NCBI RefSeq assembly: GCF_052030545.1
Contig: NZ_JBPDIH010000001.1
Location: 558,001 to 622,000 of the forward strand
Direction: 5' to 3'
Length of the DNA stretch: 64,000 bases
Source: CANMXU01 sp052030545
Lineage (GTDB): Bacteria > Pseudomonadota > Gammaproteobacteria > Enterobacterales > Alteromonadaceae
The notes under the pieces were generated by a model, which was given only the letters and a program-made list of their open reading frames with translations, did no database searches and was not told where the DNA came from. Shown here in pieces: positions 8,858 to 17,521 of this stretch (the first letter of the stretch is position 1; every line of letters begins with the position of its first letter). A program made the translations under genes and the position numbers.

Positions 8858-11800
8858 ATGACGGTGAATAAAACGAATAATAAACCTCAATTTAAATTAA
8901 GCCTGTTAGCGTCGACGATTATGGCGTTATCTGTGCCTAATTATCTTCATGCAGCAGAAGAAAATATAAAAGACAGTGAAGCTGGCGATGTAGAAGTCAT
9001 TGAAGTACGTGGCACACGCTCAAATTTAATTAATGCACAAAACCTAAAGCGTGAAGGTGAAACCGTACTTGATGCAATTTCTGCTAAAGATATTGGCTCA
9101 CTGCCAGATAGAAGTGTATTAGAAGCTATTGTGCGTTTACCTGGTGTTTCAATCGAACGTTTTGCTGGCGCAAACGATCCTGATCACTATGGCGTTGAAG
9201 GTAGTGGTGTCGTCGTTCGTGGCTTAACGCATACTCGAAGTGAATTTAATGGCCGTGATACTTTTACTGCTGATTCGGGTCGTGGCTTAAGCTTTCAAGA
9301 TGTACCACCAGAATTAATGGGCGCGGTAGAAGTTTATAAAAACCAATCAGCCGATATGATAGAAGGCGGCATTGCCGGCACGGTTAACTTAGTGACGCGT
9401 AAACCGTTTGATGCGGAAGGGCGCGTATTTGCGTTTACTGTTGATGGTACATACAGCGACCTTGCTGAAGAAACGACACCTTCATTTTCAGGTTTATACA
9501 GTGATATTTTTGATATTAACGGCTCACGTTTAGGGCTATTGCTTAATTATTCTAACTCAGATCTAAAAGCGCAGTCAGACGGTACGCAAATTGGTCGATA
9601 TGAATTACAAAACAATTTAATTAACGATCAAGCGGTCATGGTGCCGCGTACAACCCGTTTAACGCAAAAGAAAGATGACCGTAAACGTGAAGGTATTGCC
9701 GGTAGTCTGCAGTGGGAAAGCGCTGATGATACCTTAGTGGCAACGGCAGAATTTATTCGCTCAGATTCGTCATTAGCTTGGACCGAAAACGCGATTGAAA
9801 TGGCTGATGATGCGGTAATTAACGATCTTATTCCTGTTTCAGGTACTGAGTTTGATATTACCGATCAAGGTTTGTTTGAGTCAGGTTTAATTACCTCGAA
9901 TGCCGGCTGGCGTGGTAATGACGCTGAGCGTCAACCGGGCGGCGAATTTGGTGCGCAACATGCCATGGTAACGCGCTCACGTAGTCAAGAAGCTGAAGTA
10001 AACGACTATAGTTTTAACCTTAAATACCGTCCTAACGATTCGTGGGCATTTAGCGCCGACGTGCAATATGTAGACTCGACTTCTGAAGTATTAGATTTTT
10101 CAGTGATGGGCGCAACACGTGCAGTGGTAGGCATTAATCAAAACGGTAACTCACTGCCAAATATTTCTCTGTACGACCCAAGTTATACGCCTGAAAATAC
10201 CGGCGATGCTGATTATTTTACCAATCCGCATAACTACTTTTGGCGTAGCGCGATGGATCATATTTCAGATAACGAAGGCGAGGAATTTGCCGCTGCCGCT
10301 GATAGCCAATATACCTTTGATGATGGGCTAATTACCTCCATTAAAGTGGGTGTTCGTCACGCAAAACGTGAGCAAACAACACGCCAGTCAACGTACAACT
10401 GGGGCTGGTTATCTGAAGCATGGGCCGGTAATGGTAACGCTTGGTTTGACGCAAGTGGCGACGAGCTAGGTGCAAGCATGAGCGAGCATTATGAAAAAGT
10501 AAATTTTGATGATTTTGCTCGTGGCGGCGTATTAAATACTGCTGGCGAAAGTGCGTTTTTATTTCCAACCCATGAAATTGTCGCTGATTACGCTAATGCC
10601 GTTTCTACATTTTCATCGTTAAGCCCAGGCTGGAACAATTTAGCAAGTCGTTCAGATCAGCATGGTCACTTTGTACCAAACGAAGTTAATGAAACCATAG
10701 AAACAAGCAACGCGGCGTTTATTAAAGCGAATTTCGAAGGCACTATTGGTGACATGGACTACAGTGGTAATATTGGTTTGCGTTATGTCAAAATAGAAAA
10801 TGAAACCACAGGTTTTGTCACTTTCCCAGATACCATAGGTGATGCCAGCGACCCGTCTGATCCTGAGAATTATTTACCCCAAGATCAGCAATTATTTGGT
10901 GATGCAGGCTCATATGAGCAAGTAGGGGAAAGCGATTACTCGAATGTCTTACCAAGTTTTAACATCAAACTTGATTTAACCGACGAGCTATTATTACGTT
11001 TTGGTTTTTCAGAAGCGATTGCCTTGCCTGAATTGGGTAACTTGCGTAACTACGTAGAAATTCAAGCAAACGATATGATGATTGACTACGAAGGCGAGGG
11101 TGACGACCGCACGATTACTGGGGCAAGGTTTTCACGCTATACCGCTAAATCGGGTAACCCTTATTTAAAACCGATGGAATCATATAACTATGATTTAGCG
11201 TTAGAGTGGTACTTTAATGAAGGGGTTGGTTCATTAACGACGTCATTATTTTACAAAGACTTAAGCAATTACTTTATTAATGGTTCTGTTGACCGCGTCT
11301 TTACCAATAATGGCGTATCACAAGTGGTACAAGTTGACGGCGCAACCAATGGTGAAAAAGGTAAGGTACAAGGTTTTGAATTAGCGTATCAGCAATTTTT
11401 CGACTTCTTACCTGGCATCTGGAATGGCTTTGGCGTGCAGTTTAACTATACCTATATCGATGAAGAAGGTTCACCTAACTCACAATTATCGCCTGATAAG
11501 CCAAACTCTGAAGAAGGTGAAGAGGTCGCGTTTGAGAATTTACCGCTTGAAGGTTTATCAAAAGATAACTTAAACCTAGTCGCGATGTATGAGAAAAATG
11601 GCATTATGGCGCGCTTGGCTTATAACTGGCGTTCTGAGTATCTTTTAACAACAAAAGATGTTATTACTCAACTACCTATCTATAACGAGGCAGGTGGACA
11701 ACTCGACGGTTCAGTATTTTATGATCTGACTGAAAACCTGAAAATTGGTTTACAAGGTACTAACTTAACCGACGAGGTCACACGAACATCAATGCAAATT

Positions 11801-11881
11801 GATGAAGTGGGTAATCAAGCCGCAAGATCGTGGTTTGTCAGCGACCGCCGTTATAGCCTAGTGCTTAAGGGCAGTTTCTAA
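8858..11881 (+). CDS. TonB-dependent receptor 1 (TIGR01782/CUT type)
   Basis: A 1007-aa outer-membrane active transporter for oligosaccharides. It has an N-terminal signal peptide ending near YLHAAEE, a TonB-box-like EVIEVRGTR, a plug domain (LDAISAKDIGSLPDRSVLEAI, then VVVRGLTHTRSEFNGR and GGIAGTVNLVTRKPFD), and a beta-barrel ending in the terminal phenylalanine of LVLKGSF. The plug phrases are those of the Caulobacter/Xanthomonas/Alteromonadales receptor group rather than of siderophore receptors. The ATG follows AAGGGGA. It diverges from the GH3 lipoprotein and is followed by a halogenase-like gene, a pairing repeated at 24321-29102. Substrate probably a beta-glucan or xylan oligosaccharide, from context only. 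Confidence 0.95.
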   Translation: MTVNKTNNKPQFKLSLLASTIMALSVPNYLHAAEENIKDSEAGDVEVIEVRGTRSNLINAQNLKREGETVLDAISAKDIGSLPDRSVLEAIVRLPGVSIERFAGANDPDHYGVEGSGVVVRGLTHTRSEFNGRDTFTADSGRGLSFQDVPPELMGAVEVYKNQSADMIEGGIAGTVNLVTRKPFDAEGRVFAFTVDGTYSDLAEETTPSFSGLYSDIFDINGSRLGLLLNYSNSDLKAQSDGTQIGRYELQNNLINDQAVMVPRTTRLTQKKDDRKREGIAGSLQWESADDTLVATAEFIRSDSSLAWTENAIEMADDAVINDLIPVSGTEFDITDQGLFESGLITSNAGWRGNDAERQPGGEFGAQHAMVTRSRSQEAEVNDYSFNLKYRPNDSWAFSADVQYVDSTSEVLDFSVMGATRAVVGINQNGNSLPNISLYDPSYTPENTGDADYFTNPHNYFWRSAMDHISDNEGEEFAAAADSQYTFDDGLITSIKVGVRHAKREQTTRQSTYNWGWLSEAWAGNGNAWFDASGDELGASMSEHYEKVNFDDFARGGVLNTAGESAFLFPTHEIVADYANAVSTFSSLSPGWNNLASRSDQHGHFVPNEVNETIETSNAAFIKANFEGTIGDMDYSGNIGLRYVKIENETTGFVTFPDTIGDASDPSDPENYLPQDQQLFGDAGSYEQVGESDYSNVLPSFNIKLDLTDELLLRFGFSEAIALPELGNLRNYVEIQANDMMIDYEGEGDDRTITGARFSRYTAKSGNPYLKPMESYNYDLALEWYFNEGVGSLTTSLFYKDLSNYFINGSVDRVFTNNGVSQVVQVDGATNGEKGKVQGFELAYQQFFDFLPGIWNGFGVQFNYTYIDEEGSPNSQLSPDKPNSEEGEEVAFENLPLEGLSKDNLNLVAMYEKNGIMARLAYNWRSEYLLTTKDVITQLPIYNEAGGQLDGSVFYDLTENLKIGLQGTNLTDEVTRTSMQIDEVGNQAARSWFVSDRRYSLVLKGSF

Positions 11882-11894
11882 CAAGACATTATTA

Positions 11895-11920
11895 ACAACG
11901 CCAACATCAGTTGGCGTTGT
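11895..11920 (+). terminator. Hairpin between receptor 1 and halogenase-like gene 1
   Basis: A perfect 11-bp stem (ACAACGCCAAC/GTTGGCGTTGT) with a 4-nt loop begins 13 bp after the receptor stop codon. The following T tract is weak (GCGTTTAATA), so it may be a partial terminator or an mRNA-end stabiliser that lowers expression of the downstream gene relative to the receptor. Confidence 0.6.
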
Positions 11921-11939
11921 GCGTTTAATAAGGTAATAA

Positions 11940-13454
11940 ATGATGCATGAAGACAACTCGGCGTTAATTAAATCGATTGTAATTGTTGGTGGTGGTTCGG
12001 CAGGCTGGATGACTGCGGCAACACTTTCGAAAGTGCTAGGTACCGACCAATGTCAAGTCACCTTAATCGAGTCGGATCAGATAAATACCGTTTCAGTGGG
12101 TGAAGCCACCATTCCGCAAGTTCAGCTTTTTAACCGTATTTTAGAAATTGATGAAAACGAGTTTCTTAAAGCGACCCAAGCGACCTTTAAGTTAGGTATT
12201 TCATTTGATAACTGGCGCAACCAAGGCCACAGTTACTTTCATCCGTTTGGTAGTTATGGCACCAATATGGAGGCGTTACCATTTCACCATTTTTGGTTGA
12301 AAATGGCGCAACAAGGCAAAGTTAGCGAACTAGAACACTATTCATTAGCGGCAGTCGCTGCAAAGCATAACAAGTTTATGCACCCACAAAACCAAGCTAA
12401 TTCTCCGCTTGCGGGCATTAATTACGCTTATCATTTTGATGCAACCTTGTACGCCAAATTTCTTGCTGACTATGCGATTAAGCGTGGTGTTGAAAAGATA
12501 AATGGCAAAGTGGTTGATGTTGGTTTGCGTGCCGATAATGGTCATATTCAAGAATTACTTTTAGAAGGTGGTCAGCGAATTCAAGGCGACTTATTTATCG
12601 ACTGCTCGGGTTTTAAAGGTTTATTGATTGAACAAACCTTAAAAACCGGCTTTGATGATTGGAGCCATTATTTGCCATGTAATCGCGCCATCGCAGTACC
12701 TTGTAGCGAAACACAAACACTTAAACCTTATACACAATCTATTGCGCAATCGGTTGGTTGGCGTTGGCGTATTCCGCTGCAAAGTCGTGTCGGTAACGGT
12801 TATGTCTATGCCAGTGAGTTTATTGATGATAACCGCGCAGAAGATCTACTGCTTTCTCAGCTTGAGTCTGAGCCGCTAGCAAAGGTGAATAAATTGCGCT
12901 GGGTAACGGGCATGCGTAAAAAAAGCTGGAATAAAAACTGTATTGCCATCGGCTTGTCTGCAGGCTTTGTTGAACCACTCGAGTCAACAGGTTTACATCT
13001 TATTCAGTCGGCTATTGCAAAATTAATGACCTTGTTTCCAACCAAAGCGTTTAACCAATGTGATATTGATATGTTTAATCAGCAAACGGAAGAAGAGTTT
13101 TTACGGATCCGTGACTTTATTATTTTGCATTATAAAGTGACTGAGCGTGAAGATAGCGAATTCTGGCGCTACTGTAAAAACATGCCAATACCGGCAAGTT
13201 TGCAAGAAAAACTGGCGATGTACCGTGAAAATGGGCGTATATTTCGACAAAACAACGAACTGTTTAATGAAACGTCATGGTTGGCGGTATTAAATGGACA
13301 AGGCATTCGCCCTAATGGTTATCACCCTTTAGTGGATAGACTCAGCGCGGATGAAACTAAACGACGGTTAGACAATATTGAAAATGTGATTAAACGCTCG
13401 GCTGAGGTAATGCCTGATCACCAAAGCTATATTGAGCAACTGTTATCGTCTTAA
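11940..13454 (+). CDS. Tryptophan-halogenase-like flavoprotein 1
   Basis: A 504-aa protein of the flavin-dependent tryptophan halogenase family. The FAD-binding GGGSAGWM lies at residues 17-24; the catalytic lysine equivalent to Lys79 of PrnA is Lys84 (ATFKLG); the WxWxIP motif is intact (WRWRIP); and the glutamate equivalent to Glu346 is Glu348 (EPLESTG). On paper it is therefore catalytically competent. Two adjacent ATG codons (11940 and 11943) follow an AAGG ribosome site. It sits 58 bp after receptor 1 with only a hairpin between them. Homologues beside sugar receptors are known in marine and xanthomonad CUT loci, but their natural substrates are unknown to me. Confidence 0.9.
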   Translation: MMHEDNSALIKSIVIVGGGSAGWMTAATLSKVLGTDQCQVTLIESDQINTVSVGEATIPQVQLFNRILEIDENEFLKATQATFKLGISFDNWRNQGHSYFHPFGSYGTNMEALPFHHFWLKMAQQGKVSELEHYSLAAVAAKHNKFMHPQNQANSPLAGINYAYHFDATLYAKFLADYAIKRGVEKINGKVVDVGLRADNGHIQELLLEGGQRIQGDLFIDCSGFKGLLIEQTLKTGFDDWSHYLPCNRAIAVPCSETQTLKPYTQSIAQSVGWRWRIPLQSRVGNGYVYASEFIDDNRAEDLLLSQLESEPLAKVNKLRWVTGMRKKSWNKNCIAIGLSAGFVEPLESTGLHLIQSAIAKLMTLFPTKAFNQCDIDMFNQQTEEEFLRIRDFIILHYKVTEREDSEFWRYCKNMPIPASLQEKLAMYRENGRIFRQNNELFNETSWLAVLNGQGIRPNGYHPLVDRLSADETKRRLDNIENVIKRSAEVMPDHQSYIEQLLSS

Positions 13455-13490
13455 GGTATAAGTTTTAGATTTAAGGTTTTAGCTCAAACT

Positions 13491-13530
13491 AAAAACCGCC
13501 AATAACACATAATGTTGTTGGCGGTTTTTT
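13491..13530. terminator. Bidirectional terminator between halogenase-like gene 1 and AraC gene
   Basis: AAAAACCGCCAA at 13491-13502 pairs with TTGGCGGTTTTT at 13518-13529 around a 15-nt loop, with A and T tracts on both flanks. It can end both convergent transcripts. Confidence 0.9.
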
Positions 13531-13566
13531 ATTGCTTGATTGCTTTATTGATAAGCACCTAGAGCG

Positions 13567-14775
13567 TTATGACGTTTGTTCTCTTTGCTCAGGGCTTTGC
13601 TCATTCTCTTTTTGGTTTTGCCAATAGTTTTTTCGATATTGTGTTGGCGTATCACCGACTAGTTTTTTGAAAAACGTATTAAAGGTCGCTTTAGAATTAA
13701 AGCCAGCGCGGTCCATAATATCTAACATCGTCGTTTTTTTATTGCTGACAGAAATAAGTAACTTTTTACTTTCTTCAATACGATAAAAATTAATAAATTC
13801 AAAAAAGTTTTTTTCAAAATGTCGGTTGATCAAGGTCGATAAATACCGAGGCGACAACGACAGTTGATTAGCCAAATTCTCTAAGGTTAATAAATGGTTT
13901 AAGTAAGGTTTGTTTTGCTCCATATAGGCTTCAATCGTGCGAATTTCTTCTGGGTCGTAACTGTCTTCGCTTTTATCTTTTTCAGGTTGTAGCTTACGGT
14001 CGATACCTTTAAATATGGTTGAATGCCCAGCACTAAAAAATATCAGCCCCGTTACTAGCAGTAGTACCGCATAATTGGAGGTTAAGCCAAGGGTTTCGTG
14101 GTCAACAGTTACGCCAATTTCATAGGAAAAAATAATGGCTAGCGCGACAAAAATGGCATTAATACGAATAACCAAAAAGCCAACAACGAGTACTTTTAAC
14201 CAGGTTAAATCGACACTTTCTAGTTCGGCTACTTCGTTTTTAATATGTTTTTGATATTTATGCAGTTCAATTAAGCACAATACACCAAAGCCAAAACGCA
14301 GTATTTCTCGGGTGGTATGAATTAATCGATCAAAAACGTTGGCACTGGCAATACCGTCACCTTGTAGCGCCGCCATTTGAATATGGTAGTCGAGTAAAAT
14401 CCAGTCATTGGTAAAGTGTGTCGCATACAAAATAAAAGGCACAAAATACCAGATGTCTTTTTTCGACAGCTTAAAATCTTTATAGATCAGTGAACGTACA
14501 TAAAGCAGTAATAAAGGGGCTTCAATCCAAAACGCTAAGCCAAAGCTATAAAAAAGTTTAGGGGAAATACCTAAGGCAACTTGTTTAAATGCTTCGCCAA
14601 AATTAATGAGGTTATCAAGTGGTATTGCTGCTTGGGTAAGTAAAAACGCCGCCAGTAAAAAGTTACTGAGCTTTTTGCCTTTTTTTATCAGCATTAAAAA
14701 AATAGCAAAAAAAATGCAGATAAACATTGTCAGAATAAGTGCTACGTCATGGGTATTAAATAAAACTTCTTTCAC
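13567..14775 (-). CDS. Membrane-anchored AraC-family transcriptional regulator
   Basis: A 402-aa protein. The N-terminal two thirds carry about seven to eight hydrophobic helices (for example LILTMFICIFFAIFLMLI and later ALAIIFSYEIG), so it is an integral membrane sensor. After a charged linker (LQPEKDKSEDSYDPEE) comes a C-terminal AraC/XylS DNA-binding domain with two helix-turn-helix units: LTLENLANQLSLSPRYLSTL and MLDIMDRAGFNSKATFNTFF. The start is a GTG at 14775 with AAGG about 10 nt upstream; the next in-frame ATG falls inside helix 1. It diverges from the GH3 exo-glucanase gene, which is its likeliest target. The ligand is unknown. Confidence 0.88.
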   Translation of the reverse strand: MKEVLFNTHDVALILTMFICIFFAIFLMLIKKGKKLSNFLLAAFLLTQAAIPLDNLINFGEAFKQVALGISPKLFYSFGLAFWIEAPLLLLYVRSLIYKDFKLSKKDIWYFVPFILYATHFTNDWILLDYHIQMAALQGDGIASANVFDRLIHTTREILRFGFGVLCLIELHKYQKHIKNEVAELESVDLTWLKVLVVGFLVIRINAIFVALAIIFSYEIGVTVDHETLGLTSNYAVLLLVTGLIFFSAGHSTIFKGIDRKLQPEKDKSEDSYDPEEIRTIEAYMEQNKPYLNHLLTLENLANQLSLSPRYLSTLINRHFEKNFFEFINFYRIEESKKLLISVSNKKTTMLDIMDRAGFNSKATFNTFFKKLVGDTPTQYRKNYWQNQKENEQSPEQREQTS

Positions 14776-14986
14776 TGCACAACAACCTTGGAGATCGATA
14801 TTTTAATTATTATTTACGCTAGCTTTAGAGTACTTGAGTCTTAAAGTTAATCAATGCGCATACGTTTTTTTGCCGTTCAAATTTGCGTATTTAACAAAAG
14901 TTGTACGTAATTCGTCGGTACTTGAACGAATTTTTTTCATTATTTTCATAAAGTAACACACAAGTTAAACGTAGAGCAGAGTATAA
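14776..14986. promoter_or_regulatory. Divergent promoter region of AraC regulator and GH3 exo-glucanase
   Basis: 211 bp with no gene. CGTTCAA at 14874-14880 and TTGAACG at 14922-14928 form a widely spaced inverted pair that shares its half-site with the palindrome found upstream of the GH3 lipoprotein and receptor 1. No clear sigma-70 promoter could be assigned. Confidence 0.4.
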
Positions 14987-17506
14987 ATGAAAAAAATCAA
15001 TAAATTGTTCAATGTAATAGGTGCTATCGCACTGTCGACTCAGGTAAGTGCAGAGTCGATAAAAACCGATATCGACTTGTGGCCTGAAATTCCTGCAGCG
15101 ATTGCTGTTGATCCAGTGCTTGAAAAAAAGCTGGATACGTTAATGGCAAAAATGTCGCTGGCGCAAAAAGTCGGGCAAATGGTGCAGGCAGAAATTACTT
15201 GGGTAACACCGAAAGATGTTAAAAAATATCATTTAGGCTCGGTATTAAATGGCGGCGGCACATTTTTACATGGTGATAGAAATGCCAGTGTTAGCGATTG
15301 GGTGAGCTTTATGGATGAGCTATATCTTGCCTCTATGGATACCTCAGACGGTGGCTTAGCCATTCCAGTCACCTACGGAATTGACGCGGTGCATGGTAAT
15401 AATAAATTTATTGGCGCGACAATTTTTCCACATAATATTGGTTTAGGTGCGGCGCGCAATCCCGAGCTTATTTATAAAATTGGTGAGGCTACTGCAAAAG
15501 AAGTGTTATTAGCCGGTATTGATTGGACCTTTGCACCAACACTTGCTGTTGCTCGTGACGACAGGTGGGGACGCACTTATGAAAGTTACTCTGAAGATCC
15601 TGACATTGTCGCCTTATATGCCAAAGAAATGATCGAAGGTTTACAAGGAAAAGCAGGCACTAAACAGTTTTTAGATGATGACCATATTTATGCCACTGCA
15701 AAACATTGGGTTGGTGACGGTGGTACCGACAAAGGTATCGACCAAGGCGATAATCTTGATAGTGAAAAAGACTTGATTGCGCATCACGCCAGTGGTTATT
15801 TTCCGGCAATTAAATCAGGTATTCAAAGCATCATGGCGTCACATAACATGTGGCATGGCGATCGTTTGCACGGCAGTCACTACTTATTGAATGATGTTTT
15901 AAAAGGCAAACTCAATTTTGACGGTTTTATCGTTGGTGATTGGAATTCACACGGCAAAGTTAAAGGTTGTCGCAATGACAGTTGCGCGCAAGCGATCAAT
16001 GCCGGGCTTGATATGTTTATGGTCGTTGAAGACTGGCAAGCATTTATAACCAATACCATTGCACAAGTGGAAAGTGGTGAAGTGTCTATGGCGCGCATTG
16101 ACGATGCCGTTCGCCGCATTTTACGCGTAAAAATGCGCTCAGGTTTATTTGATAAAGGACTGCCATCAACACGTAAATACGCCAATCAATCTCAATATTT
16201 AGGTGCGCCAAAACACAAAGCCATTGCCAGACAAGCGGTGCGTGAATCATTAGTGCTGTTGAAAAACAACAATAACTTGCTGCCGTTATCACCTAACGCC
16301 AACATATTAGTGGCCGGAGATGGCGCCGATAATATGAGTAAACAAACCGGTGGCTGGACTATTAACTGGACAGGTGAGGGCAATAAAAAATCAGACTTCC
16401 CCGGTGGCAGCTCAATTTACGATGGTATTAAAAGCGCGGTTGAAAGTGCTGGCGGTAAAACCCAATTAAGCCCAAATGGTAGTTTTACGGAAAAGCCCGA
16501 CGTTGCAATTGTTGTTTTTGGTGAAAACCCTTACGCAGAATGGATAGGCGATATTAAATCGATTGCTTATCAGCAGCACTCACAACGTGACGCCAAATTA
16601 CTTGAATCACTCAAATCGCAAAATATTCCTGTCGTGGCGCTGTTTTTATCAGGTCGACCGCTGTGGATGAATCGCGTGATTAACGCTTCAGATGCGTTTG
16701 TTGCCGCGTGGCTGCCCGGCAGTGAAGGTGTTGGCGTTAGCGATGTTATTTTCACCAATAAACAAGGCGACGTTCAATACGACTTTACCGGCAAGTTATC
16801 CTTTTCTTGGCCTAAATATGCGTCACAAGTGGTATTAAATCGTGGCGACAGTAATTACGATCCCTTATTTGCATACGGCTTTGGCTTAACCTATCAAGAT
16901 AAGGTTAATCTTGGTCAATTAAGCCAAGAAAACGATTTTACCTTTGCACAAAGTAATAACAGCCCGTATGTGGTGATGAAAGGGCGCACCCATGAAAGTT
17001 GGCATTATCAAGTACGGACAAATCAGGAAACCTTAGATGTGCACACGCCAATGGTTACCACTAAGGGCTTTACGATGATTGAAGCCGATCATCAAATTCA
17101 AGGGGATGCTAAAGAGTTTACCTGGCATGGCAATCAAGCGGTTGATTTAGTGATTAGCTCGTCTTGGTATCGGGAAGATTTATCGGGCTACTTAGCTAAC
17201 CAAAGCGCGCTGACCTTTGATATTCGCACCGAACAAAAACCAAAGGGTCCTGTGTTAATTAATATGGGCTGTGGCGCGAAAAAGTGTGGCGCTATTGATA
17301 TTAGTGAGCAGTTGAAAAAGTTCCCGCTGCATAGCTGGCAAAAAGTGTCGATTGATTTGCTGTGCTTTGCTAATGCAGGGGTTGAGTTTGAACGCAGTAG
17401 CGCGCCTTTTATTATTTCAGCTAAAGACAGCGTTAAATTACGCTTAGCCAATGTGCAATACACGCCGGCGCAAGCAAAAACTGCCAACATTCAATGTTCA
17501 CAATAA
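14987..17506 (+). CDS. GH3 exo-1,3/1,4-beta-glucanase, ExoP-like
   Basis: An 839-aa secreted exo-glucanase releasing glucose from beta-1,4 or mixed-linkage glucan ends. A signal peptide precedes the cleavage region near QVSAES. The GH3 barrel shows NGGGTFLHGDRNAS, PVTYGIDAVHGNN and VARDDRWGRTYESYSEDP; the nucleophile is Asp318 in IVGDWNSHG. The second GH3 domain follows (from about residue 420), and a C-terminal beta-sandwich of about 190 residues (from roughly TFAQSNNSPYVV) resembles the extra domain of Pseudoalteromonas ExoP, whose total length is nearly the same. It is 15 bp upstream of the GH9 gene, so both form an operon. Confidence 0.9.
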   Translation: MKKINKLFNVIGAIALSTQVSAESIKTDIDLWPEIPAAIAVDPVLEKKLDTLMAKMSLAQKVGQMVQAEITWVTPKDVKKYHLGSVLNGGGTFLHGDRNASVSDWVSFMDELYLASMDTSDGGLAIPVTYGIDAVHGNNKFIGATIFPHNIGLGAARNPELIYKIGEATAKEVLLAGIDWTFAPTLAVARDDRWGRTYESYSEDPDIVALYAKEMIEGLQGKAGTKQFLDDDHIYATAKHWVGDGGTDKGIDQGDNLDSEKDLIAHHASGYFPAIKSGIQSIMASHNMWHGDRLHGSHYLLNDVLKGKLNFDGFIVGDWNSHGKVKGCRNDSCAQAINAGLDMFMVVEDWQAFITNTIAQVESGEVSMARIDDAVRRILRVKMRSGLFDKGLPSTRKYANQSQYLGAPKHKAIARQAVRESLVLLKNNNNLLPLSPNANILVAGDGADNMSKQTGGWTINWTGEGNKKSDFPGGSSIYDGIKSAVESAGGKTQLSPNGSFTEKPDVAIVVFGENPYAEWIGDIKSIAYQQHSQRDAKLLESLKSQNIPVVALFLSGRPLWMNRVINASDAFVAAWLPGSEGVGVSDVIFTNKQGDVQYDFTGKLSFSWPKYASQVVLNRGDSNYDPLFAYGFGLTYQDKVNLGQLSQENDFTFAQSNNSPYVVMKGRTHESWHYQVRTNQETLDVHTPMVTTKGFTMIEADHQIQGDAKEFTWHGNQAVDLVISSSWYREDLSGYLANQSALTFDIRTEQKPKGPVLINMGCGAKKCGAIDISEQLKKFPLHSWQKVSIDLLCFANAGVEFERSSAPFIISAKDSVKLRLANVQYTPAQAKTANIQCSQ

Positions 17507-17521
17507 TAAGGACTATTTTCC

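Noticed and set aside
8705..8890. 61-aa hydrophobic minus-strand open frame before receptor 1
   Set aside because: It overlaps the receptor start and the TTGAACGTTCAA region, has no ribosome site and is best explained by AT-rich sequence giving hydrophobic codons.
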